Assembly (NCBI GenBank): GCA_905221605.1
Contig: CAJNDS010000111.1
Location: 161,589 to 225,588 of the forward strand
Direction of reading: 5' to 3'
From: Symbiodinium natans
Lineage: Eukaryota; Sar; Dinophyceae; Suessiales; Symbiodiniaceae
Length of the DNA stretch: 64,000 nt
Shown here: positions 29,855 to 62,800 of the stretch, in pieces
Layout of the letters: every line of letters starts with the position of its first letter
Numbering within the stretch: the first letter of the stretch is position 1
The notes under the pieces: model-generated
The model's database searches: none
What the model saw: only the letters and a program-made list of their open reading frames with translations
What the model was told of the DNA's origin: nothing
Position numbers and translations under genes: made by a program

Positions 29855-30598
29855 CTAGCTGCTGCACAGTGTAGCAGCATCGCACGCTGAGCCGTCAAGC
29901 CGGCGGTTGACCTTGAAACGATAGTCTCCTCCTGAGACGAAGCAGAAATCGCCACACTGGAGACCACAGCGCACAACCACGGCGGTTTCTCTTTCACAGG
30001 AATGGTCGCAGACTCTTTGGCACTGCTCACCACTCAGCCACCAATCGTTGGTGGCAAGATTCAACAAGCTTCCTTGGGCGATTCGGAGAAGGACCTTCGA
30101 GGATCCCACACCCAGATATCCTTCCAAAACGAAGTTCAGCTTTCCCGGAAAGAGCATGCACTCCCTTCGCTGCACACCAGGGAACGTCCACTCGTCAGAG
30201 GCCACTAACTGGTGGCAGTCGCGGTGCGAGTTGAAAACATTGCCAACGAAGTGCGACTCTTTCCTTCCAGCATAGAAGGTGATCTGATTGTCCGATACCT
30301 TGAGGCAGCTCTCCTTAACTGGCTGCCCGTCCGTGACTGCATAGGTCTGCGGCTCAAAGTAGAGGGGCGCTCCTTCCGCACCAAGGTCGAAGATGAGGTT
30401 GTTCTCCCGTAGAGTGCCTCCTTCCTCCACCGCGTGGCACTTGCCATCCCATGTGAACCCGTTGATGGCTCCGTTCGAGGTGTTCTTGGTACCCACCGCC
30501 AGCAAGGACGCGCTGTCAGGGCAACTCTCCGATGCGCAGGTTGCACCCACACATGCAAGGAGAGCTGCCACGGACAGGGTGGCAGTCGCGGCCACCAT
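29855..30598 (-). CDS. Secreted cysteine-rich protein, intronless, unknown function
   Basis: A complete 247-residue open frame from ATG 30596-30598 to a stop at 29855, with strong C/G preference in third positions. Residues 1-20 form a clear signal peptide (hydrophobic TLSVAALLACVGA, with a likely cleavage site near Ala19 to Ala22), so the product should enter the secretory pathway. The mature part holds about 14 cysteines, clustered at the C-terminus (QCQRVCDHSCERE, RCGLQCGDFC), implying disulphide bonding. No membrane span follows the signal. I do not recognise the family; a cell-surface or vacuolar protein is possible. No spliced-leader relic was found upstream. Confidence 0.68.
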   Translation of the reverse strand: MVAATATLSVAALLACVGATCASESCPDSASLLAVGTKNTSNGAINGFTWDGKCHAVEEGGTLRENNLIFDLGAEGAPLYFEPQTYAVTDGQPVKESCLKVSDNQITFYAGRKESHFVGNVFNSHRDCHQLVASDEWTFPGVQRRECMLFPGKLNFVLEGYLGVGSSKVLLRIAQGSLLNLATNDWWLSGEQCQRVCDHSCERETAVVVRCGLQCGDFCFVSGGDYRFKVNRRLDGSACDAATLCSS

Positions 30599-30958
30599 TG
30601 TGCTGAGAAACTTTGCGTGCGGCTTGGGCTGAGCTTGGGTCAGAAGTTACTTCCGGATCTGGCGCATCGATCTCCTGAAACAACTTTAAGATGCGATAAA
30701 ACACTTCGCACTTCTCCCTGCATGCGGGTCGCGTGCAGAGAGCTCGGGGGCAGTGCTTGAAAGCCTAAGACTTCTACAAATTGACATGACCCTTGGGGAC
30801 CCAAGGGGGCCCTAAAAGGGTTTCTGGTCCTTCATGGGGGTTTTCGTCGTAGCATGTTGTGCCTGATCCCAACTTGGGGGCCCATTTGGTCTTCAAGGGG
30901 CAAATCATTGCGATCCCGAACCCCAACGACTCCTGGTGCACTTGTGCACTTGCATTCT

Positions 30959-30960
<2 letters not shown>

Positions 30961-31028
<68 letters not shown>
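30961..31028 (+). repeat. (CA)n microsatellite
   Basis: About 34 CA dinucleotides, perfect. Confidence 0.95.
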
Positions 31029-31029
<1 letters not shown>

Positions 31030-31820
31030 CGACCTGGCTCGGGGTGTTTAGGGTTCGGGATGAGGAGAAAACAACAAAACGTGAGGCTTAAACCCCAAAC
31101 CCTAGACCCTAAACCTTAAACCCGAGATTTGCAAGAGGTCAAAACTGCGGCCGCAAAGGAACATGCAGGGTTCCCGGAGTTGAAACACGCCGGGCACGCT
31201 CATCGCCGAGCCACCAGACCATGTCAGAACTACCACCGTGTTCCTATTACTACCTTCTGATTCTGGAGTTTGAAGATAACTACGAGGGATCTGCTGAGGA
31301 GTGGGCCAGGCGGGAGTTATGCCATCCCGCCAAGCTAACAAGCAACATGCTTCAGTTTTTCGGCTTTGGGTCTTCTCAGTTCTCGCATGCTCTCATGTTC
31401 TCGCCCAGGCCAGATGTCGACAAGGGCCAAGACGCAGCGGTTAATGCAATGCTGCAACTCTTCACGAAGAGTCCTCACCAAGATGCTCAACACTTTCCCA
31501 GGTTCCCCAGTTCACCGGGGGCCCAAGGAGTCGACTTTTTGTTCTACCGAACTGCGGCCTTTGGCAAGTACCGAAATTCTGACCTTGGCATTGGTTGCTG
31601 AGGCGATTTCCGGAGCATTCCGGCTTCCGGCAATATTTCCATGCCCTAGTAATCCTAATTTAGGATGCCTTTCAGAACGCCAGGCTTTGATGTGCTTGGG
31701 GCTCTGGAAATCGGGCCAAAGAGGCTTAGACGAAAGCCTTGCTCACCACTTGCCAACATCTGTCGGCGCAGGGCCTGGGCTCCACCTTCAACCGGATCAT
31801 GCCAATAATCATCATAGTAA
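31030..31820. other. No supported gene
   Basis: CCCTAAA-like units at 31090-31125. An open plus-strand frame at 31221-31601 (126 codons) has no recognisable motif and runs against the strand of all supported genes. Confidence 0.4.
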
Positions 31821-31825
31821 TAATC

Positions 31826-32352
<527 letters not shown>

Positions 32353-32748
32353 ATAATTATGTAATAGAGTGCAAGCAATGAAGAAACAGCATACCCAAAG
32401 GAACAGGATGCCAGTAAGGTCGCAGAGAAGAGAATGGCGTGACACACGGCCTGATGCGTGGGAAAATGAAGGTCGGAGCTCACTATCTTTCATGGGTGCC
32501 ACACCCTCCTGAGGCCCTCTTGAAGGGCATCAATGAAGCCTGTGGCCTCGATCCGACGCAGGGCGCCGGAATAAACACGCAAAACTCTGGTTAAGAGCCT
32601 GCTGGCACCCCAGGAGCTTCCAAACGTCATGCTAGGCACTCCATGCCGCCGACGGATGTGCTCCTGAAAGAAGCAGGGAGGGAGATGGCCAGAGACCAAA
32701 CCTAGGTAAGCAACAGGATGCTGATCTCGGAGCCTTCCTGGCTTCTTG
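32353..32748. other. 3' flank of receptor-like gene A
   Basis: Follows the conserved stop codon of copy A. The minus-strand frame that remains open to 32490 is not conserved in copy B, so I treat it as untranslated or intergenic. Confidence 0.45.
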
Positions 32749-51406
<18,658 letters not shown>

Positions 51407-51426
<20 letters not shown>

Positions 51427-51476
51427 TGTTGTCCAAACAACCCAGCAACCTTCAAGGAGCTTCTTCTCCACACAAC
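51407..51476. repeat. 35-bp tandem duplication at a splice acceptor
   Basis: Two copies of about 35 bp sharing ACCTTCAAGGAGCTT, with the first PBP exon boundary in one copy. It offers a duplicated acceptor. Confidence 0.65.
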
Positions 51477-51479
51477 CCT

Positions 51480-53780
51480 GAACCATGCTCCCCGGACCTT
51501 GATTTCGACTTGACCAGAAACAGCCTGAAAGACTGCGCCCGCCACCAGCCAATGATGCATCAGCATCATTGTCATTGGTCATAAGGATTCATTTACCACG
51601 CAGCAGTTCTAACAACGAAACTGGAAAACAAGTCTTGAGCACAAGGCACCAGCGCGACCAGACCCATCATTGCTGCACGACACCTCTCATTCAGTTCGTC
51701 AGTCTGTCTGTCCGTCGGTCAGCACTCAGACACCCATGCAACGCCCACATGCGGAACAGAAGTGCGAACCAATATGGGGGCCTTAATACTTAGAATAGGG
51801 CTTTTGGGGTTACGATTGTGTATTATATAGTTATGTAGGGGCCATGAGGGAATACTATTCGTAAGTATCCCGACCCCAGTAGTAATCAAGCAAGCCTGGA
51901 GAACTCCACGTTCTTTTGCAGTGCGGGAAGCACCAGCAAGTGCCACGTCACCCCTCGCCCCCTCTGCAACATCCGAAGTAGTCACTGAGTAGTCACGGAG
52001 CCTGCCTTGACACAGCCTCAAGCTTAAGCGGTTTGTCTTCCTTCGGCAATCCAGGTTGCGCTTCACCCAAACTCTCCGCGAGCAACGCCTAACAGGCCAA
52101 CCCTGAACCCTAAACCCTACTGTAACCCCTTCTTGCCTCAACCCTAAACGCCAAGACAATAAACCCTAAACCCTGTTCTCTCTCTCTCTCTCGCTCTCGG
52201 AGAAGCGCGAGGGGTACTGGGCGGGATGGATCAAGACATATCGAAACAGCAAAGCCTTCCGGCATCATGCTGCGGATTTCACAAACCTTTCCTGACGGCT
52301 TCTCACCTAAAGGGCCTCAACCAGCTTGCAGCGCGCCAATGAAGCGCGAAGCGCCCCATTGGAAACCTAGTGGCTTAGTGGCCTAGAAGAGCAGAAAGAC
52401 CTGAATTGAGAGTGCGGCAGGAGTCTGGTCTCCGGAAATCCGGCTCGAGGCACATGTCACGAATCACGAAACTGGGGGAGGGAGGGTAGCTTTCGAAGCT
52501 TGTCACCCCCTCCTTCCTGGAACCAAAATTGTTGAATCCCCTCTTGGGGAGCCCAAGGGCTGCAACCGATAGGTTCCCTGCGCTGAACGAAACCCTGTGG
52601 GCCTGAGTGATTCCATGCAAACCCTGCATAAACCAGGGCGTCAACAGGCTGTGGCACTTAGGCCAGAGCAAAGGATGCAGAAGGTTCAGGGATGTTCCGG
52701 ATGCTCCGGGATGTTCAGGGTTGGGCGAGCTCATCGCGGCAAACTTCGTGGCAACTTCTGTAGTTTTAGTCATGACTCACGAGCCATGTCCTTGCTGACG
52801 ATGACGGCAACGATGTTGAATCTGTTGATTCACCCGAAACGAGGCTGAGAGGATGAATTGCTGGCTTCGAAGAAGGAATCGGGGAACGAGGCACCTATCA
52901 AGACTCGAGTTCAACCCCTCAGAAGCTGGGCTTCTGGGGTGCCTTATGAAATCCTTCTGCCTCCCTTGACTGTGAGGGGCGCTTGGAAAAAGCACCTCGG
53001 TCACCGATATGGCTCGGCTGGCGCAAAGCGGACCTAGCAAGAGTACCTCGGGTGCTGCACTTTAAGTGCAAGCGTCCGAGCGAACCGGCCTCGGGGCGGG
53101 GTGCATCCGGGCCGCAGCCACCGGAGCATTCTTGTACAGAGTTTTTCCTGCATTTGGAGAGCAGTCCTGTGCTTAAGGATGCACGGTTTTTCCACCATGT
53201 ATGCTCTAGGGCTGGGCCCCAGCTTTCAACGTGTTAAAACTTCTGGGCTTCGGCTCGCCCCATGCCAGCCGCAATTGCGGACTCTCCCCTGTTGCCTCAA
53301 GTTGAGGCCCCCGAGGGACGACTCACCCTGGGCATGGCCGTGGGAGCACGAAGCGCGCACCGCTCGAGCAGCGCGCACGAACAAAAAAAGCGCGTGTGGC
53401 CACTGGAAGCCGGAGGCCCTGAGGGCACACCAGCTAAAGGCTCGGCCAGATCCAACGAGATACGACCCCCCCCCCCCAAAAAAAAAAAAAAAAACTGGAC
53501 CTGAAAGCGCCCAAAAGAAGGGTTTAGGGTTGAGGGTTTAGGGTTTAGGGTTGGAGGGAGGCCCGAAACAGCGCCACGGGCGGCCGCGGGGCCCAAGCTT
53601 TCCCTGCGGCTGAGGTCAGACCCCTCCATCCCGGGTCAAGAGCAAAGGGAAACTCGCGTAAAGAGCAGCCAGGAGAGGCTTCGGGCTGCTCATGAAGCTA
53701 ACCCTAAACCCTAAACCCCAAACCCTACTCGTTGAGACTGTGAGATTTTCCAGGCTCGAGCGCCACTCCCCCCTCCCGGT
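51480..53780. other. Intergenic region between copies A and B
   Basis: Should hold the missing 5' exon(s) and promoter of gene A and the 3' end of gene B. CCCTAAA units lie at 52107-52120 and 52160-52175, a (CT)n run at 52177-52198, poly-C/poly-A at 53466-53493 and TTTAGGG units at 53520-53560. No signal peptide or spliced-leader relic was recognised. Confidence 0.45.
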
Positions 53781-53781
53781 G

Positions 53782-53859
53782 CTAAACATCAGCCGACTGC
53801 AGCTTCTCACGGAAGGTGTGGCTGAAACGGTGGTTGGGCAAGTTGTTGCGCAAATTCTC
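53782..53859 (-). CDS. Gene B last exon
   Basis: Acceptor TCTGAG, then ENLRNNLPNHRFSHTFREKL, QSADV and TAG (26 codons). It is two codons longer than the A exon with the frame kept. Confidence 0.73.
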   Translation of the reverse strand, partial: ENLRNNLPNHRFSHTFREKLQSADV

Positions 53860-56800
53860 CTCAGATCCGACCAGGATGTGATATCAAAGTAGAGTGACTG
53901 ATTGGGGGCATGGTCTGAGCTCAACGGGTTGGCAAAAAGAATAGATGCAGAAAAGGGCCCCGCATGAACTCCGCCAAGGCTCCGCAAGATGTGCTTCGTT
54001 CTCTTCACCTCCTGTGCTCGCAGTATTCTCCGCCTCCTTCTCGGCCTACAATGGCAGGAGGTTCAACTGAACGTTTTGCTCGGGCTTCAAGGGCTTCGCC
54101 TTCCACGCGCCTGGCACGCCAACCCACAAGAACATGCGAAAACAGTCCTTCTCATCCTTCTCCGCGTTTTCCTCGCTCTCCAGACTCAAGTCTACCTTCA
54201 GGGCCGACGCACAGCAATGCTCAAAGACAAGTCCTTGCCAAGCCTTGGACTCTTTTGGACTGCGTGCAGTCGATGCCAAAGATGTCGTGCTGACCTCGAG
54301 GCCAAGCTTTGGCATTGGACACTCCGTTTGACGTGCCCCTAAACCCTCTCCCTCGTGGTTTCGCCGGTGAGCCGTTCGTGGCCATCCGCTGGGCAGCATG
54401 GCAGAAGCGCAACAGTTGTCACAGTGTTGTCACTATCCACGCGACTGTCGCTCTTGGACCCCGAAATCCGCTTCCGTGAAGGTGCCAACAGCCATGGGGA
54501 TTGGCTGTTGGGGACTGCCGTCGTTTCCCCTGCTGTCATGGTTCCCTCGTCCAAACTGTCGTCGTTTTTGAGCCCTCGAGGTTTTTCCGTCCGGGGGCTT
54601 GGCGCCAGCGATGACAATGTCTTTATCGCGCACCGGGATCGCAAGGGGGGTCGACATTCACGATGCCTCAAGTTTTTAGTCGGCCATCTTGCAAGCGTAA
54701 CAGCGCACTAGCGGAACGTTTGGTGGCACAAACCCTATTTTTCACAGGCCTGGGTTTTTTCTTGGTGATCAACCCCAGCTCTGCTGGAAGCACCTTTGAA
54801 AGCCTTTTGCGAGAGGGGAAGACAAGGTTTTAAGGTAAACTCTCCTCCCTTGCGAAAGCAACGTGGCAACGCGTCTTCGACTTTCGACATCGCAATCCTG
54901 GAAGTTTCAGGTTCAGGGGTCGAGTCCAAAGCTTAAAAGAGCTCAAGCAACATGTCGGAAAGCTTCACACTCTACGTAAACCATAAACTCTCAGTAGGAA
55001 TGAGGGAATCAAGTACCGTTAAACAATCCCTCAACGGGTTTATATAGGCACATATAAGGCCGATTCGGGCTTCTGTTCTCTGGCTACTACATATAAGGCA
55101 CCAACCCTCCCAACCCTCCCCAAGCTGGTGAATGTTGCAGCTCAGTGGCGCTTAGGCGATTCATGAGTCGAAAGCGCTTGTCATTCCTCGGCTCCCAGCA
55201 CGTGGCTTCTTTTGGCCACCTGCCTCGCTGACCTGCTGGACATACACTTACCAGCACGGTATTTAGGGTTTCGGGGTTAGGGTTTACGCCTGGTCCGAGT
55301 GGCGAGAAGTACGGCCCCAGCGTGGTCAGGACCGCCGCGAGCATCCGCCTGCAAATCTGGCGAACCGGTGCTTTTTCGGACCTTCGAAGGCTCTTGCAGC
55401 TGAAGCTCAGGAGTTCTAAGAGCGGAATCTTAGGGCTTCGGGGTAGAACGAAGGCTTTGTTTAGCTTTGGCTGCTTGGTACGGATCTTTGGGCTTGAGGA
55501 TTTCCAGGGATCTGTCGCGCTTGGGGTTGCATAGGTCCGAACGGCCACAGGACAAGTCGATGCGCGCCTGTCGTAGACGTTGAGCTCCTGCAATGCTGCA
55601 GCTGTGATACTTGTGTATGCTATTGTACAGGCATTCAGGGAGCAGCGTCAGCTTGAAAAGAAGCTACGAGGCTTTGTCGCACCGAACGGCTGCACACCGG
55701 AGCCTCCTCGCACCCCAGTCTCTACTGCAGCTGTCCTCGATGGCCTTCGCGATAATGTCACTGTCAGACTCCTGTCGGAGTAAGGCCCACGACCAGCAAC
55801 CCCTGCCCCTAAATTCAGAGTTCTGGCTTGCTTTGTTCTTTTTGGGCGGGGGCCTTCCCTGACGAGGCTTCGGCGCACACCCCGAGCTCCCTCCGAGCAA
55901 CACCGCCCCAGGTTCCATTGAGGTTCCATTTAGGCTTAGGGTTTCGGGTATGTACTGCAAGGCAACTCCGCTTAGGTTGCCGGTCTACGGCGTTTTCCTG
56001 GACTTGAGGGTGTGGTTTTTGGGGTCGCTTGTCTTTGAGGCTTCCAGTCACCAGAGGGCCTCGTAGGTCGTATGCAAGGCATCCAGTGCCTTTGCCAGGG
56101 CTGTGGCTATGATTGGCGCACAGGGTGTTGGGCTTTGTTACTTGCCCACCCGCACTTTAGGGTTTAGGGTGCTATGTTTTGGGTCTGGGGTTTGGGGTTT
56201 AGGGTTTAAGGTTTCAGTTTTGTGCTGGTACAATTCCTACTGGTTAAAGCTCGTTGCTTACTTCACCTCAGAGGGTGCAGGGTGCACTGTTCAGGGTCTC
56301 TCCTTGGCAAAACTTGAAGCCCCCCGTCTTCTTTGCTGTTTCTCATATTGGGTTCAAGGTGCTCGGGCCTTCTGATCAGCAGTGTAATCATGAAAGCTAC
56401 AGAAATCCTCCTCATCGTAATAAAACTAGCAACTCTAGTAGTAGCAATAGTAGTACATCATGACCTGCTCTGCAGCCGACAGTGCGCAGTTGGAGCGGAG
56501 CGTCAGAAGCTTTAGACAAGAGATTTTGCCATGTCTCACGCTCATCATCTCAAACGCAGAACACGAACGCGAGCGCTGCCTCTCGCAGCATGGAGTTGCT
56601 TGGAGGACGTCCAAGCGTCCTTGGCAAGTTTCGGATCGTCCAGATGATCGCAGGGTTCCCACGATTCGTGAGCCTCTTCGACAGGGGCCTTCAGGGCGCC
56701 TCCCTTCACTTTGAACCCCTGACACTGCGTAGTTCCGTTTTTATGGTCCCTTCAAAAAGCCCGATTGCTCCATGCGGTCACCAAAAGGTTTGTCTGCCCA

Positions 56801-59800
56801 TTCTTCCCTGTAAAGGGACCACAAGCCACATGATCCGAACTGCATTCTGTGGGCACCGTTCCTAGACCCGCTACACCCCCTAGAAGCGCTGGACCCTTAG
56901 ACCCCCAAGCCCTCGAAGTAACCGTCCAGGCAGCAGAATCGGGAGCTCGTTAGCAGAGCCCATGGCGGTGGTGTGGACCATGGCTACAACCACCAGGCTC
57001 CTGGGCTCGAAAGGGCTTCCGGAGGCGGGAGTCGGCCCTTTTCTTCGGTGGCTTCTTTCTCAGAAGGAAGAATGGCATTAAAGGGGGTATAGAAATGGGG
57101 ATTTAGCCGATATGCCCACATGTCAGCGTTCTAGGGCGTAGGCTGCTCCAAGGCAGGCGCTGAGGCTGACCCTGACCCAACGAAAACCCAGCCAGCACGC
57201 AGCAAGACAAAGGCGATGCTGTAGAGAATGCCAAGGACCTCATAAGCGTCGCTGTCCAAGGCTTCCGCATGGTTCTTTCGTGGCTCGGAGGCCTTTTTGT
57301 GGCCGCCTCCCTTGGGAAGTTTTGAGACCTTCGGGGGGGTCGCCCTCTCTGTTGGGGGCGGGAGGGTTGGACTCTGTAAGTTGACTTTCACGTGCTGGGG
57401 ACATTTGATACAACGGAACGGCGCTAGAAGGAGTTGCACCTGGCAGGTCAGGCGCTGTGCTGAGGTTTTCGGGCCTCCGACGTCCCTGGAGACTGTGACC
57501 CCAAGATGCCTCCTTGAAGCGCGAACCGGCACATCTACACCGCTTGGGGGCCCTGGAATCGTTGCCTTCAAACGCAGGAAAAAGGAAACCCTGACAATCC
57601 CAAGCGTTGGCGGGCGGCTCCCATTGCCAGAGACGAGTAGGTGGCCTTCACCTGACCCTCCAGGGCATCCTCGGCTGAAAGAAAAATGGCAGAGATGCTC
57701 AGGTCTCCCTGAACCACACACACCCACCCCCCCACCCCCCCTCCCCCTTCTTGCAAAAAAACAATGCCCCGGGCGTCCAGGAAGGCGGACCCGATCGAGA
57801 GCAGCAAGATCATCCTGGGTTCTTGACGAGTCTCTACCGGATAATTCGGACTTACATATTCCCACCTGCAGGCCCTCTGTGGAGTGTTGTTGGCCCCCCC
57901 TCGAGCCCCCTGCATCATGCTCATGGCGCCATCCGCCAGGTTGATGAGGGGCGTCTTCCACGGCCATGTCATGAGCTGCACTACCATGTAGGTTTCCTGG
58001 GGCGAGTGCGGGCTAGCTGGCGAAGCAGCTTTCTTAGGAGCCGAAAGAGCCCTATCCAAATGACACCCTGCAAGACTCCCTGAGCCCGAGCCCAGACCGA
58101 CCCCTCCCACTCGGGTGAGTGACCAGCACCGCCGTCATGACGAACAGCTGAACCTCACGTCACAGAAGATGTGGGGCTAGGTTGGGGTGGGGAGATGGAC
58201 CCATCTGCCTGAGGCAAGTCCGTGAAGATCACCACCGGCAAGGAGAGGAGAGGACCTCCGCAAACTGCGAACTGTGCAGTTAGCCAAGAGCGCCATCTGG
58301 GTCCGCCGAGTAATTGCCGTTTCTAGTGCCGCTCCCGGAATTGGACGCCGTTCCGCTCTTGAACTCGTTCAACACAAAGCTTTTCTCACAATACCCTCTG
58401 CTCAAGAATTCCTATCCGAGATCACAAGCTCGGGTAGCACGGACACCCACAGCAGTGATGGGGTTTTCACGTTCAGGCAGCCTCGGAGGATGAACCAGGT
58501 TCCGTACCACCAGTAGTCGGTCCTGCATACATGCACAGGATCCGTCTGCCCGGAACCTCTCGAAGTCACTCGTTGACTCTTTGAACCCTCCACAAGACTT
58601 CCAAGCCGCACGTGGGCAGATGAGCTGGTCTTCAAAGCAGAGTCGGGGAAAAGGAGTGGGGGAGGCGGGGGGGGGGGGGGGGGGCGGGCACTTTATCCAT
58701 GTTTGCCCTGACCTTGGCCGCTTTGGCCCTCCGTCCTGAAGCGGAAGAACAAGAAGCGCGTCGCCTGCAAGAAGAAGAGGTCTGCATTTGCGGACCTTGT
58801 CAGCTGTGTCGCTTACTTTCGGTGTTGCTGCCATTCGACTGGAAGACCAAACCCAGGGTAGCACGGTTAGCAATTCAGAGTCGCGAACGCACCGAACCCA
58901 CAACTTGGGCAATGCCAAACCCTCAACAATAACAATCCTACTTGCGAATTCCCCCCCCCAAAAAAAGAAAAAAGGTGAAACAACCAGTAAAACAGCTCTT
59001 GATTCCTTGCGGGTGTGGTGTTTGAGTGAGCCTGGTCGAATTTCTCAAGCCCTAAAACCCGCCAAGCTCCAGGACCTCGCCTCCTCGGTGCTTGGATGGT
59101 AGACCACAGCAGGGTCACCCAGTAGATGAGCATGATCCTGGGCGTTCAGGGGCTTGAGTTTGGGCCCCATGCAACGCCAAAATCGAGCCCAACTCTGACC
59201 TCTCACACCCACAGCATCTTCTTCGGTGAAAGTCCCAGGTGCCCAGTCATCACCACGCCAAAGATGACCATGGTCGTATGCCCCGTCTCCTCCTAGAGCC
59301 ACACTTGACCAAAGCTGTACAAGGCTAGCAAGCCTCAACACTGCCAGACACCCAAAAAGCCAACCACCCCGTTGTTCTCAAGGTTCCTCCCAGCAGATCA
59401 CGTCACTGAACCGGAGGACGCTGGATTTCCTGAGTCCAGCAGAGCTTTGTCAGCGGCTGCTTTGGGGTCAAAGATTCTGGAAGCGGGGTGCGATGACCTG
59501 AGGCCGGGTCTTTCGGTGCGACTTTAAGGAGCACTAGGGTTTCTCGTCGCCGGGCCCACAACTACTTGGCCCCCACGCCCTACACAAAACTGACAGCCCC
59601 CAGTTCAGCTTCTGTGAGAAGCTTAGGACCTTGCAGCCTTGAACTTCCTGAATCCCAGGAACGCTCCGCTTCCAGAACCCTGCACCACACCTGCCAAGGC
59701 CACGAAAAGCTGTTCAGCTGGAGTGGCCCATTGGGGTGGGAGTAGCACATGAACCTTGGCTGTGACTCCACCATCACCTCTGATGAGATTGTGCCCAGTC

Positions 59801-62800
59801 TACGTAGTCCCAGGCACGGCATCAGCGCAGTCTTCGCGATGATTGTGAAGCCGATCCTTGCGGAAGGACAGGGTTTTAGGGGAGTTAAGTGGCGCCGGGC
59901 CTCGTCCGACCAAGCCGCTGGAAGAGCTGGCCCAGGGTGCTGAGGGCCTTCGCCTTCACAAAGTGCAGCTTCTGTGGCCCAAGCCTCGGCCATGTGCCCA
60001 GCTCTAACGTTTGAGGACGCGCGACGGCAAATGGCCAAGCACACCCCGGGAACACTTCGAGAGACCCCGAAACAGCGGCTCTGCATCCTGAACCCCAACT
60101 CTGCCGCGTGGCTTGGACACGAGGCCGCAGACGACCAGCCATGCCAGGGCCACAGGCCAGCACACCACACCTCTGCTTGCACTTTCTAGCGCATCTTCCC
60201 CCCCGAGAGAGCGCTCAGTAAAGCTCTCCCTTTCTTCCTCTTCTTCTACCCAGCGGAGAGGCCCGCCACGACGGCCCGCTGCTCAGCTCGGTCAACGTGT
60301 GGAAACCGAGGGCTTGTCATCGCTTCATGCTATTGCTTTTTCCACAGGCTTCGGGGCGCTTTTTGAAGCTCTCAGAGACATGCCGAGCCGCTGGTCACGT
60401 AGCGCATGGCCGAGGACACGCCCAGGCAGTCGAAGTTCAGGGACTCGAGGTCCTTGGGCTTTGGGCAGCTGGCTTCCTCTGACTTGGGCGAACATGAAAA
60501 GTTTCGGTGCATTGATGTGCATTGGCTTTCTTCACAGTACTGCCCTTGAAAGATGGGACCGTCACGCAACAGGAATGATGCAGGAGTCACTTGCTGTAGC
60601 ACCCTAAACACGTGAGGATTTAAAGAGAGGAGCTGTTTGTCGATGTTCGTGTTTTGTTCTTCGCGTTCTCGTTTCACGGCCTGCAAGTACTGCATTTCCG
60701 TTCACATTCCCATAGGGGCCTCCAACCAAGGCTGATGCACATGTGCTCGGCCTTGAAAAATGGCTTCGCATTGGCTTCGTTATAGCAACCCCCTCCACTG
60801 GCAACAGTGTCACTCCGGGCGTTACACCCTCGCCGAGCACTTGTGGATTCAACAGTCTTGCGTTGCGTATTCAAAGGGGGATTTACATGAGCTACTTTCG
60901 GCTTGGCTGCCCCTACTACTAAGTACTTCATCCAAACATGAGATGCAATGAACGTGTTTCCTTTGTAAATGTTTCGATATTTGCCCTGCAATATCATGCG
61001 GGTTAGGGTAAAGTTTCGGGCGTGATCAAAAAGCAACCGGGTACCCACCAATGAGACCCCCTCAGCCCGAGGCCAGCATGAAGATCGACACGAAGTCGAG
61101 AAGCGGCTGCATGTGTGAGGGCCAGCTCCTGAGCACTCCGAGGCAAAGCGCATGCTAGCGGAACTTCGTGTTCCATGTGGGTGCTCGTGGGTGGAGGCCA
61201 GAGCACTGTAAGCTGCACCCTGAACCGTTCTGAACCCTAAACCTCTAAACCTCTAAACCTCGAAACCTCTAAACCTCGAACCTCTAAACCCTAAACCCTA
61301 AACCTCTAAAGCTCTAAACCCTAAACCCTAAACCTCTAAAGCTCTAAACCCTGAACCCTGAACCAAATTCACCGCCCCTTGCTTTCCGGGCCAAAGCGCA
61401 GCGAGACCAAGCCCACGAGGCCGATCGTCTGCAGCAAGGTCCTGAAAAGAGTTCACCCCTAAACCCTAAACCCTAAACCCTAAACCCTAAACCCTAAACC
61501 CTAAACCCTAAACCCTATAAAGCCCTAAACCCTAAACCCTTTTGCATCCAGGCCTCTTCGAACACTGCCGGGCCCCTAAAACCCTAAACCCTAAAACCCC
61601 AACCCTAAACCCGAAACCCTCACACTCTGAAGAAGTTGGTTTCGCAGGTAGACATCGATCCTCTTTGGGGTGGGTTTCTCTTTTTGAGGGGGGGGGGGGG
61701 CTTTCCAGCTGTTTTCGATGGCGTTTCGATTTGCTTCAAGTCCCGGGATGAAACGTGGAGAGGCAGACCGTCATCTTGCCGGGTGAGCGGCAGGGTCATG
61801 CCGAAGGCCATGGTCGTGCTCAGCATGGTGGACGCCTCGCGGGGCATTTTGAAGCTTCACTTTGGCTACAAGAGGAAAAGAGGCTTCCTGAATCCAGCCT
61901 TGGTGGTCACGGGCGAGTTCATGAAGTAGTAGAAAACCGGGATGGCACAGGCCATAGCCACGCCGCCCGCAAAGAAGAGAAGGTTGTCCTAAGACTCGCA
62001 GCTTGGGTATTTCGGAGATTCAAGGCTGGGGACGGAGCGGCATGCTTTTTGAAGGAATTACCTTGATTAGGACCTATGAAGACAACCCCCAAAATTCAAA
62101 CCCCAAACAACCCCCCCAAAGCCTGCAAGGCACTACCAACACCCTGTAATCTAGAGGCTTCCCGACGTTTCAAACCACGGCCGAGCAGCCATGCTGCTGC
62201 ACTCTCTGCATGCGCCATTGATAAACTTCGTGCCGACCTTCATGGGCTACACCCCAGCACGAGGCTTCGCAGGCAAGCCCATCCAGCCAGCTCAGCCAAA
62301 GGTACTTTAAAGCATTGAACTAAAATACTGGAGTTCGCAAAAACCAAATTGGCGTGCCAACTAAACGTTTGCGAAAGTGAAAGGAAGGAGAGAGAGCGAG
62401 ATTTGCTACAATGCGAACCGACACGACTTGAAATTGATTTAAACACCAACTGGCATTAATAACGAAGACTTGACCTGCAAAATGATGCACTCTACTCTCC
62501 AGAAATTCCCCCAAACCCAAAGCTACTAGTTACAGAGCCCAAAGCCCCATCAACATTGACATCAACGAAATCCTTTTTGGAACCCAGAAAAAGCCCCTCC
62601 CAGCCTGGCAACGGCCGCAAGGGACCCCGATCCGGCCCTCAGCGCACGTGCCCGGCAGGCCGCCTCCGATGTCTGAGCCGGTGGGGCCTAAACATGCCTA
62701 AACCCTAAACCCTAAACCCTAAACCCTAAACCCCCCCCAGGGAACTCGAACAAAGACACAGCAAAGGCCTGGGCAGTGAGAGAGGGAGCCGCACTTGTAC

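Noticed and set aside
31221-31601. 126-codon plus-strand frame
   Set aside because: No motif, no paralogue and opposite to the strand of all supported genes.
32490-32748. Extension of gene A to a later stop at 32490
   Set aside because: Copies A and B share an in-frame stop right after EKLQSA, and the sequence beyond it is not conserved.
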